Of a DNA stretch of 64,000 nt, positions 17,558-24,768 are shown in pieces (within the stretch, counting starts at the first letter, position 1; each line of letters begins with the position of its first letter). This DNA comes from Planktophila turicensis (GTDB taxonomy: Bacteria > Actinomycetota > Actinomycetes > Nanopelagicales > Nanopelagicaceae). Location of the stretch: the NCBI GenBank assembly GCA_965234405.1, contig OZ248346.1; one strand, given 5' to 3'. A program made the translations under genes and the position numbers. The notes below the pieces were generated by a model. That model searched no databases. It was not told the DNA's origin and saw nothing but the letters and a program-made list of their open reading frames with translations.

Positions 17558-18396
17558 GAACGCACCTCTCGTGGATAGGAACCTAGGAATCTAATGTCAT
17601 CGCAGATCGAACGAAGCTCTTCAATCGACTTTCCGACTGGAGCATCGTTGATATGGCCTTCGACATCAATAATGAAATGGTAGTGACCAAGTTCGCGACC
17701 TGTTGGACGTGACTGGATGAATGTCAGGTTTACATCATGCTTGGCAAATACCTGGAGGATTTCCAGCAGCGCGCCAGCGTGATCGATATCGATAAAGACA
17801 GCCATCGAGGTGCGATCGTGGCCGGTCGGTTCTGGAACCCAACCTGGCTTCTGGGCGCAGATGAATCGAGTGACAGCGCCGGCATTGTCACCAATATTGT
17901 CTTCGCGAATTTCTAAACCGAAGTGGCTAGCAGCTGCATTTGATGCAATTGCTGCATCCAGTTCGCCCTTGCTCACTGCTTCTGCAGCAGCTGATGTTGA
18001 ATTAGTAGGAACAATCTCTGCATGCGGATACTTCGCTGCAATGTATGAACGGCACTGTGATTCTGCATGTGGGTGTGTGCCGATGCGGTTAATTGTTGTT
18101 GCGCCCGGCTTAGTCATAAATGCAAAGGTGACAGGCAAAGTAACTTCGCCAGCGATAGTAAGTGGATCTCCGATTGCTAATTCATCGAGCGTGCGTGCAA
18201 CAACACCTTCGACAGAGTTTTCAATCGGAACTAGAGCAAAATCTGCTTCGCCTTTACGTACTGCATCAAGTGCTGCAGTGACATTTGCATAAGGAACTTT
18301 TACATCAGAATCGCATGTAATTTTCGCAAGAGCGGCTTCGGTAAATGTGCCAACGGGGCCTAAATAGGCGAATGTCTGGCTGTCGGCTGCGCTCAC
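17554..18396 (-). CDS. pheA: prephenate dehydratase
   Basis: This enzyme converts prephenate to phenylpyruvate for phenylalanine synthesis. The periplasmic-binding-like catalytic domain covers residues 8-185 (LGPVGTFTEAA near the start, GAVTRFI at its end with the catalytic Thr-Arg-Phe). A C-terminal ACT domain at about 195-270 (FIQSRPTG) provides feedback control by phenylalanine. No chorismate mutase domain is fused, as is usual in actinobacteria. The GTG start lies 3 bases after the GDPD stop. Confidence 0.95.
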   Translation of the reverse strand: MSAADSQTFAYLGPVGTFTEAALAKITCDSDVKVPYANVTAALDAVRKGEADFALVPIENSVEGVVARTLDELAIGDPLTIAGEVTLPVTFAFMTKPGATTINRIGTHPHAESQCRSYIAAKYPHAEIVPTNSTSAAAEAVSKGELDAAIASNAAASHFGLEIREDNIGDNAGAVTRFICAQKPGWVPEPTGHDRTSMAVFIDIDHAGALLEILQVFAKHDVNLTFIQSRPTGRELGHYHFIIDVEGHINDAPVGKSIEELRSICDDIRFLGSYPREVRS

Positions 18397-18399
18397 TGG

Positions 18400-19095
18400 T
18401 TAAGGATACCTGAGTACCTCGCGGGCATGTGACGGCTTATTTGTGATGAGAATATCGACGCCTAACTTCTCGCAGAGTTTGATATCGGCATCATCATCGA
18501 CAGTCCATACATTAAGCGAGCGGCCCAGCTTCTTAATGCGTTCGGCGCGAATGGGTTCTTCGCGAAGTTCGTTGATGCCCGGACCTATTGATGCCGAAGA
18601 TGAGAACTTTGCTTGAAACCATGAGGTGTTCTTTTGCATCAGAAATGTTGTGTGAATAGTTGGATCAATTCTCTTCATCTTTTCAATCGCAAACCAACTA
18701 AATGACATCACTGCCACATCAATCTTTTCGATTCCTTTAGTTGCACGAATTTTCTCAACAACAACTTCTTCAATGCGATTTCCAGAAATAACTGGGTGCT
18801 TAGTTTCTAGCAAGACACCTTTCTTATTACTTACTGCAAATGCAAGAAATTCATCGAGGGTAAGAATCTGCGGATATGCGCGCGATACCTCTTTATATGT
18901 CATCTCGGCTATCAGCCCAGCGTTGCCTGCCCGTTCGAGCATCGTCGCGTTATGCCAGAGAACCGGCACCTCATCTTTTGTCAGCCGGACATCGCATTCA
19001 AAGCCATCGGCCCCTTGAGCGACTGCGCCTTCGTATGCAGCCAGGGTGAGCTCTGGGAAGTCAGCGCTAGCACCGCGGTGAGCATAGATAAGCAT
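18400..19095 (-). CDS. glycerophosphodiester phosphodiesterase
   Basis: This enzyme releases glycerol-3-phosphate from glycerophosphodiesters. I place the start at ATG 19093-19095, directly before LIYAHRGAS, because upstream codons run into the divergent phosphatase gene and a leaderless promoter ends 7 bases before this ATG. Catalytic HR is in YAHRGAS, the Glu/Asp pair in FECDVRLTKD and the His in LWHN; the usual PENT is PELT here. It has 231 residues and no signal peptide, so it should be cytoplasmic. It heads the operon GDPD-pheA-serS-HAD-tRNA-Ser. Confidence 0.88.
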   Translation of the reverse strand: MLIYAHRGASADFPELTLAAYEGAVAQGADGFECDVRLTKDEVPVLWHNATMLERAGNAGLIAEMTYKEVSRAYPQILTLDEFLAFAVSNKKGVLLETKHPVISGNRIEEVVVEKIRATKGIEKIDVAVMSFSWFAIEKMKRIDPTIHTTFLMQKNTSWFQAKFSSSASIGPGINELREEPIRAERIKKLGRSLNVWTVDDDADIKLCEKLGVDILITNKPSHAREVLRYP

Positions 19096-19102
19096 GAGAC
19101 TG

Positions 19103-19108
19103 ACAGTA
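19103..19108 (-). promoter_or_regulatory. -10 element of leaderless GDPD promoter
   Basis: TACTGT on the minus strand is 7 bases before the ATG at 19093-19095, with no Shine-Dalgarno. It supports the short start. Confidence 0.55.
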
Positions 19109-19118
19109 GCAAAGAGAT

Positions 19119-19124
19119 TAGGCT
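19119..19124 (+). promoter_or_regulatory. -10 element of leaderless PP2C promoter
   Basis: TAGGCT is 7 bases before the ATG at 19132. The two divergent -10 hexamers at this locus are only 10 bases apart. Confidence 0.55.
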
Positions 19125-19131
19125 TATGCGC

Positions 19132-19908
19132 ATGAGCCAGCTCTACTTCGCTACATCTGCGCGATCTGCAGTTGGCCTTGTCCGCAGCGGAAATGAAGAT
19201 AGCGCTTTCACGTCTCGCAACATCGTTGCAGTTGCCGATGGCATGGGCGGACATGCAGCTGGAGAAGTTGCATCAAAGATTGCAATTTCAACTCTTGCTG
19301 AATTATCAAAGGTAATTACTAGTCCTGATATCGATTCTGAATCATCAGACGATATCTATCTGAACTCTTTTCACACTATTGATCAAGAGTTAAAAGCAGC
19401 GGTGCAAGAAAGCCCAGAACTATCTGGAATGGGAACAACCCTTACCTCTCTTTTCTTGCGCAATAACGAAGTCGCGCTGCTGCATATTGGTGATTCGCGT
19501 GCCTACAGATTGCGCGGAAATTCATTAGACCAGCTCAGCGTTGATCACACTGTTATTCAAGAGCTACTTAACCAAGGTGCAATCAGCCAATCTGATGTAG
19601 CTACACACCCTCAAAGGTCTGTACTTACACAGGTATTGATGGGCGAGGGCAATCTCGACCTTCCGCTCCCTGTATTCGAAGGAAAAGTTAAGGATCGCTA
19701 CTTAGTATGTAGCGATGGCTTGAGTTCAGTTCTTTCCGAGAAAGAGATCAAATCTCTTATTAAGGGCAAGGATCGTGACGAAGCGGTGGGCGCACTTATC
19801 GATGCGACATTTATCAATGGCGCACCCGATAATGTCACTGTCGTCATTGCAGATCTTGTAGAAGAAGTTCAACCAGATAACATCGAGAAGATTGGAGCTG
19901 CACAATGA
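19132..19908 (+). CDS. PP2C-family Ser/Thr protein phosphatase (PstP-like)
   Basis: This metal-dependent phosphatase is expected to oppose PknB. Motifs are in order: RSGNEDSAF, VADGMGGHAAGE (metal Asp), GMGTTLTSL, HIGDSRAYRLRG, LVCSDGLSSVL and GAPDNVTVVIADL. At 258 residues it carries only the catalytic domain; the transmembrane and extracellular tail of mycobacterial PstP is missing. The start at 19132 follows a leaderless promoter; ATG 19126 is a possible alternative. Its stop overlaps the pknB start (ATGATG). Confidence 0.92.
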   Translation: MSQLYFATSARSAVGLVRSGNEDSAFTSRNIVAVADGMGGHAAGEVASKIAISTLAELSKVITSPDIDSESSDDIYLNSFHTIDQELKAAVQESPELSGMGTTLTSLFLRNNEVALLHIGDSRAYRLRGNSLDQLSVDHTVIQELLNQGAISQSDVATHPQRSVLTQVLMGEGNLDLPLPVFEGKVKDRYLVCSDGLSSVLSEKEIKSLIKGKDRDEAVGALIDATFINGAPDNVTVVIADLVEEVQPDNIEKIGAAQ

Positions 19909-21452
19909 TGAACTCATTGCTTGGCGGCCGTTATCTTCTCGGCCAGATGATTGGCACCGGCGGAATGGCCGATGTTTATATCGCTCAAGATCAGCGCCTT
20001 TCACGTGAAGTTGCGATCAAGATTCTCCGCAGTGATTTAGCAAAAGATCCTGCATTCGTATCTCGCTTCCGCAAAGAGGCAAAGGCTGCAGCGGGTTTGA
20101 ACCATCCAGCAATTGTTGCTGTCTATGACTCTGGTGAAGAACCTGCGCCATACATTGTTATGGAGCTCGTATCTGGACACACTCTGCGCGAACTCATTCA
20201 TCAAGGTGAAAGACTTCCACTCAACCGCGCTCTAGAAATTGCTGAAGGAATTCTCGCCGGTCTTGAATATTCGCACGATCGACATATCGTGCACCGCGAT
20301 ATCAAACCTGCAAACGTCATGATTACCGATAACGGTGATGTGAAGGTGATGGACTTCGGAATTGCGCGCGCGATGGATGATCTCGGTGCAACGCTTACAA
20401 GCACATGGAACGTTGTTGGCACTGCGCAATACCTCTCGCCAGAACAAGCAGTTGGCGAACCTGCAGATTCTCGTAGCGATATTTACTCAACCGGTTGCTT
20501 ACTCTTTGAACTTCTTACCGGGCAACCGCCATTTACTGGCGAGACTCCAGTCTCAATTGCCTATCAGCATGCATCAAGCATCGCGCCACTTGTGCGAACA
20601 CTGAAGCCAGAACTTCCTGAAGGAATTGAAACCGTTTTAGCCGTTGCACTTTCCAAGAAGCCAGAAGATAGATATCAGAGCGCACAAGCAATGCTCAATG
20701 ACATCGCAAAGGTTCGCGCTGGTGAAGTTGTCACAACAAAGGTTGCAAAGAAGCCTCTCTTCTCTCGTCGTTCAGCTTTGCTCTTGGGTGGTTCTTTCTT
20801 TGCCGCCATCGCTCTTTCTGTAACTGGCCTCTTAATGAGTGGCGGCGGAAGTAATTCAGGGCCAATGGTTCCGAACGTTGTGGGCTTAAGCGAAGAAATG
20901 GCTCGCGCTCTTCTTGCTGATTATTCAGTCACCATCAAGCATGCCCACGATGGCGTTATCCCTAAAGATCGCGTAGCAAGCCAGCTTCCTCTTGCAACGA
21001 CCAGAGCAAAGGTTGGCTCTTCGGTAGTTCTTACCGTCTCGGATGGTCCAGGTGATGCAATCGTTCCTGATGACTTAATAGGTATGTCACTTATTGATGC
21101 GCGCTCTGCACTAACTTCTGTTGGTCTCTTGGTATCGCAAACAATTGCTTCGCCTTCTGATCAACCACAAGGAACTGTGCTCGACGTAATGCCAGCCGTC
21201 GGTTCGGTAACCGAGGCAGGAAGTTCAGTAATTCTGACCATCGCAAGCGGTGAAGTAACTGTTCCAAACTTGATTGGTATCGAAGCAATTCAAGCGAAGA
21301 CGTTACTTATTCAAGCTGGCTTCTTGATTAAAGAATTTTATGACTATGACTCTGCGCAACCTGCTGGTGTTGTTATTCGACAGGCACCAGATGCGGGAAC
21401 AACGCAGACGATTGGTAAATCAGTAACAATTACTATCAATCGGGCTCCGTAG
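19905..21452 (+). CDS. pknB: Ser/Thr protein kinase with three PASTA domains
   Basis: This is a membrane kinase that senses peptidoglycan fragments or lipid II and controls wall growth. The kinase domain is 10-270: Gly loop GTGGMADVY (17-25), Lys39 (VAIKI), catalytic HRDIKPANV (130-138), DFG at 140-142 and SPEQA. One membrane helix covers about 281-301. Three extracellular PASTA repeats follow, starting near 311 (VPNVVGLS), 383 (VPDDLIGMS) and 450 (VPNLIGIEA). Mycobacterial PknB has four repeats. The usual partners pknA, pbpA, rodA and fhaAB are not next to it; only the phosphatase remains. Confidence 0.95.
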   Translation: MMNSLLGGRYLLGQMIGTGGMADVYIAQDQRLSREVAIKILRSDLAKDPAFVSRFRKEAKAAAGLNHPAIVAVYDSGEEPAPYIVMELVSGHTLRELIHQGERLPLNRALEIAEGILAGLEYSHDRHIVHRDIKPANVMITDNGDVKVMDFGIARAMDDLGATLTSTWNVVGTAQYLSPEQAVGEPADSRSDIYSTGCLLFELLTGQPPFTGETPVSIAYQHASSIAPLVRTLKPELPEGIETVLAVALSKKPEDRYQSAQAMLNDIAKVRAGEVVTTKVAKKPLFSRRSALLLGGSFFAAIALSVTGLLMSGGGSNSGPMVPNVVGLSEEMARALLADYSVTIKHAHDGVIPKDRVASQLPLATTRAKVGSSVVLTVSDGPGDAIVPDDLIGMSLIDARSALTSVGLLVSQTIASPSDQPQGTVLDVMPAVGSVTEAGSSVILTIASGEVTVPNLIGIEAIQAKTLLIQAGFLIKEFYDYDSAQPAGVVIRQAPDAGTTQTIGKSVTITINRAP

Positions 21453-21461
21453 GAAAGAACT

Positions 21462-22643
21462 ATGGATTGTCCACATAAGCACAATCTCCCATCGGATGGA
21501 ACGCCGTTAAATCCCTCTCCTACTCTCGACCATTGGCGTGATTCATCTTCGATTACATCTTTATCTTTCCCGGATGGGCATGAAGGTTTAATTGCACTTC
21601 GGCAGGAAATTTCACAAGAAATTCTTATTGACGTCCGATTTAGCCAACAACCACATCGCTTCCCAGGATTAGCACCTCAACAAACTCCGGAAGAATTCAT
21701 TGATGAGCGAGACGAACTTGCAATTACTACAGCTGATTTATTGGCGCTCGATGGAGATCAACATAGAAAGTGCCGCAAGACTGTAACTTCAAAATTCTCG
21801 TTTAAAGCTGTCAACTCATATTCAGAAGCAGTCTCGGCTCTAGTAACTAATCAATTGAGTCACTTCCTGCAACAGCCGCAACCAGTTGATCTCACTGAGC
21901 ATTTCAGTGAACCAATCTCGATCGCAAACCATGCATTTGTTCTTGGAATACCTCAGTCGCTGGTGAAAGAATTTGAACGCACATTTGTTGGCTCTGTTAC
22001 TCGCGAAGAACGCATTTCATACCTCCGCCAGGTTTATCAATATAAGTTAGAGAATCCAGGTGAGGACGTCATCTCTCATCTGATTCAATCTGAGCTTACG
22101 CAGGCTGAAGTAGAAGGCCTTATCTACGTCTTCTTCACCTCTGGGCGTGATTCAGTCGCTTACATGATCTCAACCAGCATGATCGCGCTTCTTCAAAACC
22201 CAGATCAGCTCGATCTTCTGCGAAAGAGCCTTCCTGTCCCTGCTGAAGCAATTGAAGAGTTGATGCGCTTCTGCGCCATGTTTGTGACTCTCTTTCCTCG
22301 AACCGCGCTCGAAGAACTAGAGATAGACGGTCATAAAATTGCAGCAGGGCAGAGCATTTCCGTTTCACCTGTTGCAGTAAATCGCGATCCACGCATTTGG
22401 GATGAGCCCAACTCGTTGAAATTAGATCGTGAATTGAAGGCGCACCTTTCATTCGGACATGGAATACATGGATGTATCGGTCAGCAACTTGCGCGCTTAG
22501 TCATTCAAGAATCCCTGACTCAATTACTTAACGCGGTAAGTGAAATTGAGTTGGTCTCGGCCGAACAGTTAGAGCCTATGGAATTTGCCCATCCTGTTGC
22601 GACCTACAAGGTGGGAAAAGTTTTGATCAACTGGAAGAAGTAG
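21462..22643 (+). CDS. cytochrome P450
   Basis: This is a soluble bacterial P450. The heme-thiolate loop FGHGIHGCIG is at 331-340 (C338), the K-helix ExxR is E266-R269, and the I-helix GRDS at 218-221 stands in for the usual AG-D-T. HRK near residue 101 suits the C helix. At 393 residues it is normal for class I enzymes that take electrons from ferredoxin and a reductase. Substrate unknown. It follows pknB after 9 bases with a Shine-Dalgarno (GGAAAGAA), so it appears cotranscribed with the kinase, which is unusual. No ferredoxin is adjacent; fprA at 1864 is a possible reductase. Confidence 0.9.
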   Translation: MDCPHKHNLPSDGTPLNPSPTLDHWRDSSSITSLSFPDGHEGLIALRQEISQEILIDVRFSQQPHRFPGLAPQQTPEEFIDERDELAITTADLLALDGDQHRKCRKTVTSKFSFKAVNSYSEAVSALVTNQLSHFLQQPQPVDLTEHFSEPISIANHAFVLGIPQSLVKEFERTFVGSVTREERISYLRQVYQYKLENPGEDVISHLIQSELTQAEVEGLIYVFFTSGRDSVAYMISTSMIALLQNPDQLDLLRKSLPVPAEAIEELMRFCAMFVTLFPRTALEELEIDGHKIAAGQSISVSPVAVNRDPRIWDEPNSLKLDRELKAHLSFGHGIHGCIGQQLARLVIQESLTQLLNAVSEIELVSAEQLEPMEFAHPVATYKVGKVLINWKK

Positions 22644-22645
22644 CT

Positions 22646-23275
22646 TTACTTCGAGCTTCCAACTACCGGAGATAATCCAACTGCACGCTTTGGTGCATCA
22701 AGATCTCCACATTTAACGAGCCAGTTAGCAAGCATTAGATGACCATGCTCTGTTAATACTGATTCAGGATGGAACTGAACGCCTTCAATAGGCAGAGTTG
22801 CGTGACGCATTGACATCACAACACCGGATTCAGTTGATCCTGTAATTTCTAGAACTGCAGGAACAGTGTCACGTTCGACTGCAAGTGAGTGATAACGAGT
22901 TGCAGTAAACGGTGATGGAAGAGTTGCAAGAACTCCTGCACCGTTATGAATTACTTGCGAAGTCTTCCCATGAAGTAATTCAGGTGCACGAGAAACAGTT
23001 GCACCGAAAGCTTCACCGATTGCTTGGTGGCCTAGGCAGACACCAAATAATGGAATGGAATTTTCTGCACAGAAATTAATCATCGCAATACTGACGCCTG
23101 CTTTATCCGGCGTTCCCGGTCCTGGAGAGATCAAGACTCCGTCATATTTAGCGGCCTCATTCGCCTCGACTTCATCGTTGCGAACTACGGTGCATTCGGC
23201 GCCCAACTGCTGCAGGTACTGCACCAGGTTGAACACGAACGAGTCATAGTTATCGATGACGAGGATTCGAGCCAT
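22646..23275 (-). CDS. trpG: anthranilate / 4-amino-4-deoxychorismate synthase glutamine amidotransferase
   Basis: This class I amidotransferase supplies ammonia from glutamine for anthranilate (TrpE) or aminodeoxychorismate (PabB) synthesis; many bacteria use one subunit for both. The oxyanion segment SPGPGTP is near 50-56, the nucleophile C80 is in GVCLGHQ, and His and Glu of the triad are in QFHPES. No trpE or pabB is adjacent. The mycobacterial order crgA-trpG-pknB is kept, although here the P450 separates trpG from pknB. Confidence 0.88.
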   Translation of the reverse strand: MARILVIDNYDSFVFNLVQYLQQLGAECTVVRNDEVEANEAAKYDGVLISPGPGTPDKAGVSIAMINFCAENSIPLFGVCLGHQAIGEAFGATVSRAPELLHGKTSQVIHNGAGVLATLPSPFTATRYHSLAVERDTVPAVLEITGSTESGVVMSMRHATLPIEGVQFHPESVLTEHGHLMLANWLVKCGDLDAPKRAVGLSPVVGSSK

Positions 23276-23290
23276 GCGGTAATTGTGCTG

Positions 23291-23296
23291 TAACCT
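23291..23296 (+). promoter_or_regulatory. -10 element of leaderless crgA promoter
   Basis: TAACCT is 7 bases before the ATG at 23304. The divergent trpG and crgA starts are 28 bases apart, leaving no room for an untranslated leader. Confidence 0.6.
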
Positions 23297-23303
23297 AGGC
23301 CCT

Positions 23304-23570
23304 ATGCCAAAGTCGAAATTGCGTAAGAAGGTTCAAGAGCAGCACGCTCACGAAGAACAGCATCACATCGAGGAAGATTCAGCGATCCTCGAGAGCCCAT
23401 CATGGCTCGCACCTGTGATGGTCGCTAACTTCCTTATCGGCTTGTTCTGGATCGTTGTCTTCTACGTAAGCCAGACTCTCTATCCAATTCCTGGAATTGG
23501 TGCATGGAACATGATTATTGGTTTTAGCTTTATTGCAGTTGGTTTCTCACTCGCTACCAAGTGGCGCTAA
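23304..23570 (+). CDS. crgA: cell division protein CrgA
   Basis: This is an actinobacterial septation protein that links FtsZ, FtsQ, FtsI and CwsA at the division site. At 88 residues it has a charged N-terminus (MPKSKLRKKVQEQHAHEEQ) and two membrane helices (about 35-57 and 66-82), ending in ATKWR as in family members. I use ATG 23304 rather than 23283 because MPKSK is the conserved start and a -10 hexamer lies in the intervening bases. Confidence 0.94.
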   Translation: MPKSKLRKKVQEQHAHEEQHHIEEDSAILESPSWLAPVMVANFLIGLFWIVVFYVSQTLYPIPGIGAWNMIIGFSFIAVGFSLATKWR

Positions 23571-23580
23571 ACCCGACTCT

Positions 23581-24768
23581 TTAGCTTTTATATTCCTTAA
23601 GGTAAAACAGAGTTGCTGCGCTTGCGCATGCCAAGAATCCGAACGGCAACCAAAGCGTGGTGCTTGCTCCATATCTATCGATGGATTGTCCAGATAGAAA
23701 ACTTGAAAGAGCTCCGGTCAGTGGAATTCCAGCTGTCGCCAAAGTAATTGCTTGCGTCATTTGTGATGGTGGAACAGAGTTGGTGACAAGAGGTAAGCCA
23801 TTAGGAAGTAGCGGCGCGATACAAAGCCCCTGCAAAAATAGTGCGATACCCAATTGATAGAAGTTTTCAAGAAACGGAAAAGTTAGAGAGATGGCAGTCA
23901 TCCCAAATAAGTAAGCTAAGTATCGAGAGCCGTGGGAAATTTTCCACGTTATGGATCCATTTATCAGCGCTGAGACGGCTCCACCAACTGCCCATATCCC
24001 AAGAAGAACTCCAGAAATTGATTTAGACCCTCGTTCTTCAGAGAAGGCCACTACAGAGATATTCACTGCACTAAAAGCTCCACCGGCGATGGTGAGAGGA
24101 ATTGCAACTGCTTGTAGTTTTCGATTTCGAAATACTGATTTGTGTTTCTCGCCTTTATTGCGATGTTCGATACCAGGGTCAGACTTTGAATGTGCGGCAA
24201 GTGTGGGTGCGCCAACAACTAAGAAGATAATGCCCAGTACAAGACCAGCAACAGGTGATATTGCAGCTACTACTGCAGTTGTAATGACCGGTCCTAAAAT
24301 GTAAATAAATTCATCCAGCAGGCTTTCAAATGCGTACGAAGTTGAGAGGAGATCTTTCTTCTCCTCTGCAATCAGATGAACCCAGCGACGTCGCGTCATA
24401 GAACCGATACTTACCGACGCCGATTCAGCTACAAAAATCGCGATAAACCAGCTCCAAATAGGTGCTCCGTTCTTCACGAGGGCGATAAAGGTGATGATTG
24501 AAAGTATTCGAATGGGTACAGCGATAGTCAAAACAGGTCGCTGGCCAATGTGATCTGCGGCTTTAGACCACAGTGGAGAAGAGATAACTGTTACTAGCGC
24601 AGCAACAGCGGTTAACGAGCCTGCTACTGCGTATCTGCCATCGACAGATTGAACAAAGAGAATAATCGCCAAGGTATCCATGGCAATCGGTAATCGAGCA
24701 ATAAAACCTGCCGAAGCAATTCTCTTTGCACCCGGCGTCTTAAAGAGCTCGATATAAGTTTTAAACAA
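23581..24768 (-). CDS. MFS transporter
   Basis: A 395-residue protein with about twelve membrane helices. The loop after helix 2 (LWSKAADHIGQRPVL) matches the MFS loop 2-3 motif. The N-terminus (GAKRIASAGFIARLPIAMDTLAI) resembles small-molecule or drug exporters. The start overlaps the GH3 gene end by 8 bases, so it is the last gene of the rhamnoside operon. It could export a product or toxic aglycone, or take up a second substrate; sequence alone does not decide. Confidence 0.82.
   Translation of the reverse strand: MFKTYIELFKTPGAKRIASAGFIARLPIAMDTLAIILFVQSVDGRYAVAGSLTAVAALVTVISSPLWSKAADHIGQRPVLTIAVPIRILSIITFIALVKNGAPIWSWFIAIFVAESASVSIGSMTRRRWVHLIAEEKKDLLSTSYAFESLLDEFIYILGPVITTAVVAAISPVAGLVLGIIFLVVGAPTLAAHSKSDPGIEHRNKGEKHKSVFRNRKLQAVAIPLTIAGGAFSAVNISVVAFSEERGSKSISGVLLGIWAVGGAVSALINGSITWKISHGSRYLAYLFGMTAISLTFPFLENFYQLGIALFLQGLCIAPLLPNGLPLVTNSVPPSQMTQAITLATAGIPLTGALSSFLSGQSIDRYGASTTLWLPFGFLACASAATLFYLKEYKS

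Noticed and set aside
18952..19131. Long N-terminal extension of the PP2C gene and of the divergent GDPD gene
   Set aside because: The extensions overlap each other, match no family start, and leaderless promoters lie directly before ATG 19132 and ATG 19095.
21462..22643. P450 plus SnoaL-like protein as parts of a natural-product cluster
   Set aside because: They are 20 kb apart, with no synthase, ferredoxin or other tailoring genes.
23581..24768. Naming the MFS protein a rhamnose importer
   Set aside because: It is in the operon, but its sequence is not RhaT-like and resembles exporters equally; only a generic name is supportable.
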